From Pseudarthrobacter enclensis (GTDB taxonomy: Bacteria > Actinomycetota > Actinomycetes > Actinomycetales > Micrococcaceae), in the NCBI RefSeq assembly GCF_030811655.1, contig NZ_JAUSRE010000025.1:1-64000 (forward strand): a stretch of 64,000 nucleotides of DNA, in the 5' to 3' direction. The stretch's first letter is position 1. Every line of letters starts with the position of its first letter. Below, piece by piece: positions 35,409 to 44,158 of the stretch. Both the position numbers and the translations under genes were made by a program. The notes below the pieces were generated by a model, which did not search any database, had not been told where the DNA came from, and was given only the letters and a program-made list of their open reading frames with translations.

Positions 35409-36274
35409 CCGCCGTGCAGGGTTCCACGAGCACCACCCGGCCGGAGAGCCGGCAGATGCTCCGGCACTTCCTTGGGCTGATGGGCAAAAGTGTCTTCACC
35501 GCCCTGGTCCTGGCATTCTTTGTCATCCCCGTGCTGTGGCTGGTGTTCGCACCCTTTGACGCCCACCCCGGCCTGAACGTCAAGCTGCCGGAGTTCACCT
35601 TCAACAATTTCAAGGTCCTGCTGGACAATCCCACGGCCATCGCCTCCCTGGGCAATTCCCTGATCCTGGCACTGGGGTCGATGGTGGTGGTGCTGGTCCT
35701 CGGGTCGCTGGCCTCGTATTCATTGTCAAGGGTGAAGATCCCCGGACGGGACCTGCTCCTCTATACGCTGCTGCTGCTCTCCTCGATCATTACCGGCACG
35801 GCCGCCATGGTGCCCACCTTCCTGCTGATGGTGAAGCTGGGGCTCATCGACTCGCAGTTCGGCGTGATTCTTGTCCTCAGCGGCGGAATCCTCCCCACGG
35901 TGATCTTCATCCTCAAAGACTTCATGGACTCCACCCCCAAGTCCTACGAGGAGTCGGCGCGCCTTTACGGTGCCAAGCCCCTGCGGATCCTGTGGGACGT
36001 TGTCATCCCGCTGGCCCGGCCCGGGCTCGCCACCATCGCCGTGTGGGCTGTTGTCCAGGTCTGGGGCAACTTCCTGGTTCCGTACATCCTGCTGAGGTCC
36101 CCGTCCAAGTCGCCCGCGGCGGTGGTGATGTACACCTTCTACACCGAAGGCGGCCAACCCAACCTCGCCCTGATTTCCGCTTTCTCACTGCTCTTCTCAA
36201 TCCCTGTCGTCGCTATGTATTTCTTCGTTAACAGGCGCTACGGGTTCCGCTTCCATGGAGGTATCAAAAGCTAA
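35405..36274 (+). CDS. Sugar ABC transporter permease (MalG/UgpE type)
   Basis: The 289-residue permease has six spans, with the MalG-type EAA loop EESARLYGAKPLRILWDVVIPLARPG. The C-terminus RRYGFRFHGGIKS is typical of the MalG/LacG group. It overlaps the first permease by four bases and its TAA shares a base with the ATPase start (TAATG). The order binding protein, two permeases, ATPase is the full CUT1 importer set. Confidence 0.94.
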   Translation: MTAVQGSTSTTRPESRQMLRHFLGLMGKSVFTALVLAFFVIPVLWLVFAPFDAHPGLNVKLPEFTFNNFKVLLDNPTAIASLGNSLILALGSMVVVLVLGSLASYSLSRVKIPGRDLLLYTLLLLSSIITGTAAMVPTFLLMVKLGLIDSQFGVILVLSGGILPTVIFILKDFMDSTPKSYEESARLYGAKPLRILWDVVIPLARPGLATIAVWAVVQVWGNFLVPYILLRSPSKSPAAVVMYTFYTEGGQPNLALISAFSLLFSIPVVAMYFFVNRRYGFRFHGGIKS

Positions 36275-37353
36275 TGGCCAGCATTACGACCCGCTCCCTG
36301 ATCAAGGAGTATCCCGGTGGGGTCCGCGGCGTGGACGAGATGGACGTAACGATCCACGACGGCGAGTTCTTCGCCCTGCTGGGCCCCTCCGGCTGCGGCA
36401 AGACCACCTTGCTGCGCACCATCGCCGGCCTGGAGAAGTCCACCTCGGGCAGCATCAAAATCGGCGACCGGGAGGTCACCAATATGGAACCGGGCCAGCG
36501 CCGCGTAGCCATGGTTTTCCAGGACTACGCATTGTTCCCGCACATGTCCATTTCGGACAATATCGCGTACCCGCTGAAGATCCAGAAGGTCGCCAAGGCC
36601 GAGCGCCATTCCCGGGCTGAAGAAGTGGGGGACAAGCTGTCCCTGCAGGGGTTGCTCGAGCGCCGCCCGGGGCAGCTGTCCGGCGGACAGCAGCAGCGCG
36701 TCGCCTTGGCCAGGGCGGTGACGAGCCGGCCGGACGTCTTCCTGTTCGACGAACCCCTGTCCAACCTGGACGCCCGGCTCCGGCTCGAAGCGCGCACCTT
36801 CCTGAAAAAGCTCCAGCTGGATCTGGGCGTGACCACCGTCTTCGTCACTCACGACCAGGCCGAAGCCCTTGCCCTCGCCGACAGGATCGCGATCATGCGG
36901 TCTGGCAAGATGCAGCAGCTCGGAACCCCGCGGGAGGTGTTCCAGCGGCCGGCCAACACATTTGTTGCGTCCTTCGTTGGATCCACCTCCATGAACCTGC
37001 TCAAGGGCAATGTCGCTGATGGCGGGGTGATGATCGGACACCAGAAGGTGGCCCTGCCGGCAGATGCCGTGGGAAGGGTGGGCGATGGCCAGGAAATCAC
37101 CTGGGGTGCGCGGCCTGAATACCTGGACATATCCCTGGACCCAGTGCACGGCGGCCTCGAAGGAACGGTCACCGTATCTGAGAACCTGGGCGCTTCTGCG
37201 CTGATCACGGTGGAACTGACGGGCAGCGGGGAGCCGGTCCAGGTTGTGGTCAGTGAGGACCACGAGCCGGGAATCGGCACACGCGTATGGGTCACGTTTG
37301 AGCCCCGGCGGACGCTGCTTTTCGATGCTGAAGGTCTGCGGATCGGAGACTGA
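36274..37353 (+). CDS. Sugar ABC transporter ATP-binding protein (MalK/UgpC type)
   Basis: The 359-residue ATPase has Walker A GPSGCGKT at 37-44, a Q-loop (MVFQDYALFPHMSISDNI), signature LSGGQQQRVALARAV and Walker B FLFDEPLSNLDARLR. A C-terminal OB/TOBE regulatory domain (about 240-359) is typical of the CUT1 group. Many CUT1 importers in actinobacteria share one distant ATPase; here the operon has its own. The PHP metallohydrolase gene begins 2 bp after the stop. Confidence 0.95.
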   Translation: MASITTRSLIKEYPGGVRGVDEMDVTIHDGEFFALLGPSGCGKTTLLRTIAGLEKSTSGSIKIGDREVTNMEPGQRRVAMVFQDYALFPHMSISDNIAYPLKIQKVAKAERHSRAEEVGDKLSLQGLLERRPGQLSGGQQQRVALARAVTSRPDVFLFDEPLSNLDARLRLEARTFLKKLQLDLGVTTVFVTHDQAEALALADRIAIMRSGKMQQLGTPREVFQRPANTFVASFVGSTSMNLLKGNVADGGVMIGHQKVALPADAVGRVGDGQEITWGARPEYLDISLDPVHGGLEGTVTVSENLGASALITVELTGSGEPVQVVVSEDHEPGIGTRVWVTFEPRRTLLFDAEGLRIGD

Positions 37354-37355
37354 CG

Positions 37356-38564
37356 GTGCGCATCAGCCGGACGCTGACCCCGGAAGACCGGGCAGGGAAC
37401 CTCTACTTCGACGTTCCCTTCGAGCTGGGACGCTGCGAATCTTTGGAGGTGCTCCTGGACTATGACAGGTCCCGGGCCGTCATTGATCTGGGCTGTATGG
37501 GTCCTGACGGTTGGCGGGGCTGGTCCGGCGGAGCCAAAAAGCGCTTTGTGATCAGCAGGACCGCGGCGTCCACGGGATACTGCTCAGGTGAACTTGAAGC
37601 CGGCGTGTGGAAAGTGGTGCTGGGCCTTCACCAGATCCCGGCCGAGGGTGTCACGGTCGAGTTGACCATCAATACTCCGGCAACAGGGGGAGTGGAAGCC
37701 GAGCCTTCCGCCCCCTCGCCCGTCAGCACTGTCCCGGCCAGCCGTCGTCGAAATCTTCCTGCCGCGGCAGGGATGCGGTGGCTTGCCGGGGATTGCCATG
37801 CACACAGCCTCCACTCCGACGGCAGCCTCTCCCTCCGCCAATTGGCGGGAGAGGCCGCACGGAACGGGCTGGACTTCCTGGCCGTAACGGACCACAACAC
37901 GGTCAGCCACTACCCGCACCTGCAGGGCGTGGGCCACGAGTATGGCATCGCCCTTCTGCCCGGACAGGAAGTGACCACCGTCCGCGGCCATGCAAACGCC
38001 TACGGCCGCATTGATTGGGTCGACTTCCGGTGCCACCCTGACGCCTGGCTTGACCAGGTTGAAGGAGAAGGCGGATTCCTGTCCATCAACCACCCGGTGG
38101 CAGCCGATTGTTCCTGGCAGTGGCAACTGTCCCGGAAGCCGTCCCACGCCGAAATCATGCATGAAACCTGGCTGCCCAACCGGCGCGATACCAGCATCTG
38201 GGCCTGGCTAAGCGCCTGGGGCGAGCCCGTCATTCCCCTCGGTGGCGGGGACTTCCACCGCCTGGAGGACGGGCATCCCACAGGGCTGCCCACCACATGG
38301 GTGCAGTCCGCGGAACCTACGGAAGAAGGACTCCTGGCTGCGCTCAAGACCGGCCCGACGGCCCTCAGCATGGGGATCGACGCGCCGCTGCTGCTCCGCG
38401 TCGACGGCGAACTGCTTGCCCTCGACGCGGAAGGGACCATCCTGGTGGACTTTGAAGGCCGCCGGCAACTCATCCGCGACTCCTATGCAGCCATAGACAC
38501 CCAGGGCGCCGGACCGTACCGGCTCGAAACATCGGACCGCCGGATCCTTGCCCTCACCACGTAG
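37356..38564 (+). CDS. CehA/McbA family PHP-domain metallohydrolase
   Basis: The 402-residue protein has a beta-rich N-terminal domain (about 1-135). A PHP phosphoesterase-like domain follows, starting with the metal motif DCHAHSLHSDG (His148, His150) and continuing with VTDHNT and HPDAW/NHPVAAD. This is the layout of the CehA/McbA family, which includes carbaryl hydrolase. It has no signal peptide. The start is GTG directly after the ATPase stop. As the last gene of a sugar importer operon it may hydrolyse a phosphate or ester on the imported sugar; this is inference, and no substrate is evident. Confidence 0.87.
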   Translation: MRISRTLTPEDRAGNLYFDVPFELGRCESLEVLLDYDRSRAVIDLGCMGPDGWRGWSGGAKKRFVISRTAASTGYCSGELEAGVWKVVLGLHQIPAEGVTVELTINTPATGGVEAEPSAPSPVSTVPASRRRNLPAAAGMRWLAGDCHAHSLHSDGSLSLRQLAGEAARNGLDFLAVTDHNTVSHYPHLQGVGHEYGIALLPGQEVTTVRGHANAYGRIDWVDFRCHPDAWLDQVEGEGGFLSINHPVAADCSWQWQLSRKPSHAEIMHETWLPNRRDTSIWAWLSAWGEPVIPLGGGDFHRLEDGHPTGLPTTWVQSAEPTEEGLLAALKTGPTALSMGIDAPLLLRVDGELLALDAEGTILVDFEGRRQLIRDSYAAIDTQGAGPYRLETSDRRILALTT

Positions 38565-38624
38565 GAAGTACCACGAAGCACCCGGCCAGTGTGGCGCGGG
38601 ACGTCCCCAATGCACTGCCAAAAC

Positions 38625-38660
38625 AGATATGCCCCGCTTTAGGTGGAGCGGGGCATATCT
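38625..38660. terminator. Bidirectional terminator
   Basis: AGATATGCCCCGCT pairs with AGCGGGGCATATCT across an 8-nt loop. A T-run follows on the minus strand (GTTTTGG) and a weaker one (TGTTG) on the plus strand. It lies between the convergent PHP and GH38 genes. Confidence 0.88.
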
Positions 38661-38671
38661 TGTTGCCGTGA

Positions 38672-41395
38672 TTACTTGCGGGGAGTCAGGCGCAGTGTGC
38701 GTATCTCCCACGGATCAAGCTCGAATTTGTACTCACCGTCAACCTGTTCCGATTCCAACGTCCGGCCCGTCAGGTCAACCGTGGACACGCCGCTGAAGGG
38801 GCCGGTAACGACACCCCCGGTGGTCTGCCCGGCCAGCAGCACAACGCGGATTTCGACGTCGTCGCCCACCTGGCGCATGCTGCTCAGCCGGATGCCCTCT
38901 CCCCTGAGCCGCAGGCCTTCGGCAGGTTCCGGCACCAAGGCGCCTGGGGTGCCCCGGCCGCGTACGGCCAGGCCTGGAGCGTTGAAGTGGTCCGCGAACC
39001 GGACCGCGTCGGCGTTGCGGTAACCCTGGGCGGAGGCCATGACCGCGAATTCGACGTCCACCTGGGTTCCTGCTTCCTCGGCGCCCGGGATGGGGATCTC
39101 TGAGGCAGCCGGTTCGTCCCGCAGCGGGTGCACGTTGACGCTGATCGAGCCCACGGCGCGCAACAGCGTGAGCGCCAGTTCCTTTCCGTCCACCACCTCA
39201 TACTCGGTGGCATCATGCAGGAGCACGGTGGCAGGTCCCGCGGACACGAAGGTGTAGGCGGGAAACGTCGGAAGCGGAAATTCGCCGCCTCCCCCTTCGG
39301 CGGTGAGTGAGCGGGTGGTGATGCAGAACTGCCCTTCCGACACTGAGGATTCCACGGCATTCGGAAGCGGGATGTGCATCCGCAGCCGGTGGTCGGCCGC
39401 CTCATTCGTGAACTGAACGCGAAGACGGATGAACGGTTCACCGCGGCGCAACTCCACGAACGTGTGGACCGGAACATCGACGGTTTCGTTGTCCCGGCTC
39501 CCCATGCCGCGGTCAAGGGAACGCGGCATGGAATAGTGCCTGGTCACCTTGACTACTGCGCGTACGGGTCCGCGTTCGACAACCTCCACGGTCACCCGGG
39601 AAGGCTCAGTGACGATGCTGTCCAGAGCGGGAGGGCCGTAGTTGTAGCTGTCACCGCAGTCGCCGCCGTCGACAAGCCTGCCGATACCGTGCAGGACGGT
39701 GCCGTCCACCCCTGTCAGGGTGATTTCCCCATCCTCGCCGATGGCCGCTGAAATGAGTCCGTTGCTCAAGGTGCCGTCGTCGCACGTGATGTGCTCCGGT
39801 TCGGGGCGTTCTGCCTGGAAGACCTTAAAGGGGGTGATACCCATGGCCGCGACCGGGACATCGACCAAGACCCGGCGCCTGGGTTCGGCGACGATCCGAA
39901 CCTTCCAGTCGCCCGGGTGCGCCTCGACGGCTGCCGCCAATTCGGCCTTGAACGTGACGACGTCGAACACCGGCGTTGACGGCACTTCCGCCACATCGAA
40001 CTCAAGGGAATAGGGGGCCACCCGGTACTGCTCAATGAGCTGGCCGAACAGTTCGCGGCCGTGGATCCGGTTCATCATGCGCTCCACCATGACGGAGGCG
40101 TCCATGGTTTCATCACCGAGCATGGTGGGGGCGTGCCCGGTTTCCTGCACCGGCAGCATTGTTCCGTTACCGGTCATGGCGGCCACGGGCAGTCCCTCTG
40201 CTGGGGCCGGCACGTCGAGCTCGACCACGACGTTGCGGTCCGCGGGCAACGTGTTGAGCGCGACGAACGCGTCGCTGGGAATGCTTCCGGCCACTGAGAG
40301 GGCCACTTCGTCGCGTGCGGCGCGGGCAATCTGGGCTGCTTCGTGAAGCCGGGCCTCTACCTGATCCACGGTTTCGTCGGTGCCGGAGCCGACCACGGAG
40401 TCATGCGCGGTGGACTCGATGATCCGCCGCCAGGACATGCTGATAAATGGTTCAAAGTCGACGCCCAGATGGGCCGCTGCCAGCCGTTCGGCGTCCAGGG
40501 CCATGCGTTCAGCCGTGGCCATGGCGATCTTGAGGTTGCGGCGGATCGAGAAGACGCCCGGAAGGATGTTGCCCCGGGCGTGGGAGCGAAGTTCCCCGCG
40601 GACTGCCTCGAGTCGTTCGTCTTTGGGGTCGAAGGCCGCTACGTACTCTTCCAGGGTGCCGACCCTTATCGGGAAGGCGGGAGAATCGTACGTGTCCACG
40701 TGGTGCATGAGTGCCTGGTCGGGCGGCATGTGGTCGGTGCCGACCATTCCCAGGATGGGGTCCCCGCGGTATCGATCGGCGGTTTGTTGCCTGTATTCAC
40801 TCAACGCGTGCGGGATATGTTCCGGGATCGCCAGGAGGTCCAGGGCGCTGCCGTACCCGTCGAAGAGGTATTCCACCCGCACGGATGATCCGTCCGGCGC
40901 TTCCCACCGGAATGAATGCCCGGAAACTTTGGCGGGCACTCCGCGCCAGAGGCAGGCGTGCGCAATGCCGCCCCGGCTCAGGATTTGCGGCATTTGGGCG
41001 ACGTGGCCAAACATGTCGGGAAGATAGCCCACGTTCATGTATCCGCCCAGCCGCTGGGCGCCTGCCATGCCCATTTGAAGGTTGCGGATGATGGTCTCGC
41101 CCGAGCACAGGAATTCGTCGAGCAGGATCTGCCACGGACCCAGCGCGAGCTGGCCACTGGCCACGATGGCACGGACCCTGTCTTCGTTTTCTGGCCGGAT
41201 TTCCAGGTAGTCCTCGATTGCGGCCGTCTGGCCATCAAGGGTGAATCGGAATCTGGCGTCTTCCTCAGCCATTTTCAGGACGGTGTCGAACATCTGGACC
41301 AGCTTGAAGCGAAACACCTGGAAGGGTTCGTACCACTCCCGGTCCCAGTGCGTGTGGGGCACCAGGACGATGCCGGTTTCCTCCGCCGGGGTCAT
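38672..41395 (-). CDS. Glycoside hydrolase family 38 alpha-mannosidase
   Basis: The 907-residue enzyme has the GH38 N-terminal motif HTHWDREW (His14, His16, Asp18), with zinc ligands. The nucleophile aspartate is in GYLPDMFGH (Asp127). The helical middle domain and a long C-terminal beta-sandwich are present, so the length is normal for the family. No signal peptide is seen; it should work in the cytoplasm on glycosides delivered by the ROK-controlled importer. GH38 includes MngB, which cleaves mannosylglycerate, and general alpha-mannosidases; the sequence does not separate them. It is last in the isomerase-oxidoreductase-GH38 operon, overlapping the oxidoreductase gene by four bases. Confidence 0.92.
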   Translation of the reverse strand: MTPAEETGIVLVPHTHWDREWYEPFQVFRFKLVQMFDTVLKMAEEDARFRFTLDGQTAAIEDYLEIRPENEDRVRAIVASGQLALGPWQILLDEFLCSGETIIRNLQMGMAGAQRLGGYMNVGYLPDMFGHVAQMPQILSRGGIAHACLWRGVPAKVSGHSFRWEAPDGSSVRVEYLFDGYGSALDLLAIPEHIPHALSEYRQQTADRYRGDPILGMVGTDHMPPDQALMHHVDTYDSPAFPIRVGTLEEYVAAFDPKDERLEAVRGELRSHARGNILPGVFSIRRNLKIAMATAERMALDAERLAAAHLGVDFEPFISMSWRRIIESTAHDSVVGSGTDETVDQVEARLHEAAQIARAARDEVALSVAGSIPSDAFVALNTLPADRNVVVELDVPAPAEGLPVAAMTGNGTMLPVQETGHAPTMLGDETMDASVMVERMMNRIHGRELFGQLIEQYRVAPYSLEFDVAEVPSTPVFDVVTFKAELAAAVEAHPGDWKVRIVAEPRRRVLVDVPVAAMGITPFKVFQAERPEPEHITCDDGTLSNGLISAAIGEDGEITLTGVDGTVLHGIGRLVDGGDCGDSYNYGPPALDSIVTEPSRVTVEVVERGPVRAVVKVTRHYSMPRSLDRGMGSRDNETVDVPVHTFVELRRGEPFIRLRVQFTNEAADHRLRMHIPLPNAVESSVSEGQFCITTRSLTAEGGGGEFPLPTFPAYTFVSAGPATVLLHDATEYEVVDGKELALTLLRAVGSISVNVHPLRDEPAASEIPIPGAEEAGTQVDVEFAVMASAQGYRNADAVRFADHFNAPGLAVRGRGTPGALVPEPAEGLRLRGEGIRLSSMRQVGDDVEIRVVLLAGQTTGGVVTGPFSGVSTVDLTGRTLESEQVDGEYKFELDPWEIRTLRLTPRK

Positions 41396-42525
41396 GCCGA
41401 AGCCGCCTCTCCGCCAATGGAGACCTGCAGGGAATTGGCCAAGGCTGCGGCGATCAGCTGGGCGACCCGTACGTCCGCCTCACCTTCCGCGATCCCGGTG
41501 GGGGGTTGCTCCCCGCCGTCCACCATGCGGTGGAAGGCGACGAGTTCCTGCTCGAATGCTTCCGTCACGTCTTCGAACAGGGAGTCGGACACCCCGGCGC
41601 CGGCTCTCTCAGTTATTTGCAGCTTGGTGGGGGCGTTGAGGAGATAGGGGACGGTGAATTCCAGTTTTCCGCTGCCCCTGGTGTGGTGGACGGTCACGGT
41701 TTCGCGGTACACGGGGTAGTCGGCAAGGAAATGCCAGTTGAAGTGGACGCGGACCCCGTCAGCGGCTGTCGCAGTTATTTCGATGGACCCCGGGTCATCC
41801 TGTTCTGCCCAGTAATGGACAGCATCAATTGCCTGCAGCGGACCCACCAGGGCCCGGACCACCGCGATGTCGTGAATCAGGCTGCCGAGGATGACGTTGG
41901 AGTAGAGCCGCCGCAGCAGGCGGGGACTGTCTTTGCCCAGGGCCGCATCGAGCTTTTGTTCGTCGGCTTCGATCAGCCCGGAGAGCACGTCTGCGGGGAC
42001 GTCCCGGGCGCCTGGGTGGAGGTTGGCGAAGGCCAGCTGGGCGGATCCGGCGGGGTGGAGCACCTCCACGTTGACGAACCGCGTGTCTTTCCGGCCGGGC
42101 AGCCGCTCCTTCAGGGTGAGGACGGCGGGGTCGTACTCCTTCATGTAGCCGAGCAGGAGCATTGCCCTGCCCTGGCCCTGCTCCGCTTTGCGCAGCAGCT
42201 CGATCTCCCCCAGGGAGAACGCCAGCGGCTTCTCGCAGAGCACAGCCACCCCCGCTTCAATGCATTGCAGCGCGGGCTGGCCGTGGGATCCGGAGGTCAA
42301 CAACACGACGGCGTCCAGCTCCTCACCGTCCAGCATGTCGTCCAGGTTTTGGTACTGGTGTTCAGCGGGAACGCCGTATTGGGCGCCAACCCGGCCAAGC
42401 AGGGCGGGGGAGAGGTCTGCCACGGCTGCAAGGTCGAACAGATCCCATCGCCTTGTGATCAGGGGCAGGTGAACGGACTGGGCGACGGCGCCAAGTCCCA
42501 CAACTCCGATTCGAAGCAAAGTCAT
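41392..42525 (-). CDS. Gfo/Idh/MocA family oxidoreductase
   Basis: The 377-residue enzyme has the N-terminal NAD(P) Rossmann motif RIGVVGLGAVAQ and the ECKP-like family motif CEKPLAF, where the lysine is catalytic. The C-terminal alpha/beta domain follows. Family members oxidise or reduce sugars and inositols at a hydroxyl group. ATG 42525 is the start, overlapping the isomerase stop by one base (TAATG); the frame extends four codons further without a site. It also overlaps the GH38 gene (ATGA), so the three are tightly coupled. Confidence 0.9.
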   Translation of the reverse strand: MTLLRIGVVGLGAVAQSVHLPLITRRWDLFDLAAVADLSPALLGRVGAQYGVPAEHQYQNLDDMLDGEELDAVVLLTSGSHGQPALQCIEAGVAVLCEKPLAFSLGEIELLRKAEQGQGRAMLLLGYMKEYDPAVLTLKERLPGRKDTRFVNVEVLHPAGSAQLAFANLHPGARDVPADVLSGLIEADEQKLDAALGKDSPRLLRRLYSNVILGSLIHDIAVVRALVGPLQAIDAVHYWAEQDDPGSIEITATAADGVRVHFNWHFLADYPVYRETVTVHHTRGSGKLEFTVPYLLNAPTKLQITERAGAGVSDSLFEDVTEAFEQELVAFHRMVDGGEQPPTGIAEGEADVRVAQLIAAALANSLQVSIGGEAASA

Positions 42526-43430
42526 TACGAGATCCACTTTCTGAGTACGTTACGGTTGATGGCATGGTGCTGGTCTGCGAGCTGTGGGGGGTCTTGCGGC
42601 CTGGGGATGGAGTCCTGCTCTACCACCAGCCAGCCGTCGTAGCCGGTCCCGGCGAGGCCATCCATGAACCCATTGACGTCCAGGTCGCCGTCGCCTAAAG
42701 GCACGAATGCCTGACCGGCCCAGACGTCACGCATGTCGCCCTTGTTCCTGACAACTGACTGCAGCACGTCCATGCGGGCATCCTTGATGTGGATGTGGTT
42801 GACCCGTTCTTTCCACTGTTCGAGGCTCACAACCGGATCCCCGCCGCCCAGGATGAGGTGGCCGGTATCCAGCGTGAGGCCGACATCAGTGCGATCGAGG
42901 AACTCCTCGATCTCTTTGGGTGTTTCCACGTACGTGCAGGCATGGTGGTGGAAGGTGGGTTCATACCCGCGGTCCCTTACCAGCCGTGCGGCGGTGGCCA
43001 CGTTCCGGGCCAGCGTGGTCCAGCCCTCGGCGTCGAGGGCCACGTCGGCGCCTCCTCCCGGATTCGCCCGACGGCGGTCGGAGCCGCTGTCTGCCAACGT
43101 CGGCAACGGCGGCGGCACCTGCTGCCCGGTCGAGGCTTCGTCAAACACGTCAAGTACCACCGAAAGCGACGGGAGCGCCGCCGTAAAAGCGTCGGCGTCG
43201 GTAAAGGGAAGATCGATCCAGCCGCCGGCGAGGGATAACCCGTACTCCTCCAGACGGCTACGGAGCCTGGGGCCACGGCCGAGGAAGCCGACAGGGCCCA
43301 AATCGATCCCCGTGTACCCGTTTCTTTCCAAAACGGAGCACACCTCGTCCGGCCCGGGCAAACGGCCTCCGGCGCTTGCGCCTAAATCAAAGACGCCAAA
43401 ACTCACGGGCGCACCCGCAACTGCAATCAA
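42525..43430 (-). CDS. Sugar phosphate isomerase/epimerase (TIM barrel)
   Basis: The 301-residue protein is of the xylose-isomerase-like AP endonuclease-2 fold, as in IolE/IolI and tagatose epimerases. Metal-site stretches are visible: FHHHACTYVET, LTLDTGHL and HIHIKDAR, with Glu, Asp and His residues in the order the family uses. It begins the minus-strand operon under the second ROK operator. With a Gfo/Idh/MocA enzyme it may convert a freed sugar by oxidation and isomerisation. The exact sugar is unknown. Confidence 0.88.
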   Translation of the reverse strand: MIAVAGAPVSFGVFDLGASAGGRLPGPDEVCSVLERNGYTGIDLGPVGFLGRGPRLRSRLEEYGLSLAGGWIDLPFTDADAFTAALPSLSVVLDVFDEASTGQQVPPPLPTLADSGSDRRRANPGGGADVALDAEGWTTLARNVATAARLVRDRGYEPTFHHHACTYVETPKEIEEFLDRTDVGLTLDTGHLILGGGDPVVSLEQWKERVNHIHIKDARMDVLQSVVRNKGDMRDVWAGQAFVPLGDGDLDVNGFMDGLAGTGYDGWLVVEQDSIPRPQDPPQLADQHHAINRNVLRKWIS

Positions 43431-43542
43431 GGGGATCTCCTCGCAACGCCAAAGGGAAAAGTCATAGGGGCCCTGTGCGCCGGTGGGTCGAACTGCCAGA
43501 GGGGCCAGGGCTGGACAGAAGTAATCTAGCCCACACTTGCCA

Positions 43543-43565
43543 CTAAATCAATTTAGTTGAGTAAG
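43543..43565. promoter_or_regulatory. ROK operator, site 2
   Basis: This site is 20 of 23 identical to 32924-32946 and includes CTAAATCAATTTAG, itself near-palindromic. It lies 113 bp upstream of the isomerase start, in the 284-bp gap 43431-43714. This ties the GH38 operon to the ROK repressor 10.6 kb away. Confidence 0.75.
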
Positions 43566-43714
43566 AGCATTATGGACTTTCCCGTTGACTACAAACTTCC
43601 GCGTGACTGCTGCGGGCTCCGGGTGCCCACACTGCCAAATCCCGGCGGCCGGGCCCGCCTTTGCACGCTGGTACCGTCGGCCCGGCAAGAACGACGCACC
43701 GGGTGTTGTTTCTC

Positions 43715-43993
43715 CTACCCGAAGCGCACGGCGTTCCACTCCAGGAGCCGCGGCTCGGCCAGCCCTTCGGTGACGAAGGGGTCGTCGACGACGAACCGTT
43801 CGGCTTCCTGCCGGGAAGTAAAAATCCCCATGGAGCTGGCAGCCGGGTCAGGGTCCTGGAAGGCGCCGAGGGCCACGAGTCCGCCGCCGTTGGCGTGGAA
43901 CGCCTCGTAATAGGCCTTGTGGCGCGGGAAGGTTTCCATGATCCGGGAGCGGTCCACGCCCTCCCGCACGGTGTACAGCACTACACATTCCAT
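43715..43993 (-). CDS. YciI family protein
   Basis: The 92-residue protein has the YciI/YCII fold, a small ferredoxin-like barrel. The conserved stretches are CVVLYT at the start, HKAYYEAF, LVALGAF and the FVVDDPFVTEGLAE box, with the aspartate and histidine residues proposed to be catalytic in the family. YciI relatives include dechlorinating muconolactone-like enzymes, but most have no known job. It stands alone, with repeat copy B upstream. Confidence 0.85.
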   Translation of the reverse strand: MECVVLYTVREGVDRSRIMETFPRHKAYYEAFHANGGGLVALGAFQDPDPAASSMGIFTSRQEAERFVVDDPFVTEGLAEPRLLEWNAVRFG

Positions 43994-44037
43994 GCCGGCG
44001 AACGTACCACGGCGCCGGCCACCACGTGCGGCACCCT

Positions 44038-44156
44038 TTCGCTGGAAGGGACGACGACGGCGGCGCGGTGAGTGCCGGCGTCGTACCTTGTGCGGGGGCT
44101 GCTTTGGCCCGGCTGCTTGGTCCGGGACCGTCAGCCTGCAGCTGGCAGTGGGGGAG
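44038..44156 (+). repeat. Intergenic repeat, copy B
   Basis: It aligns with 16567-16671 over about 105 bp with short gaps. Shared blocks are TTCGCTGG, CGGGGGCTGCTT, and CCTGCAGCTGGCAGTG against CCTGCACCTGGCGGTG. The ACGACGACGGC/GCCGGCGTCGT arms can pair at 10 of 11 positions. It fills the gap between the hydrolase stop and the YciI start. Confidence 0.65.
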
Positions 44157-44158
44157 TC

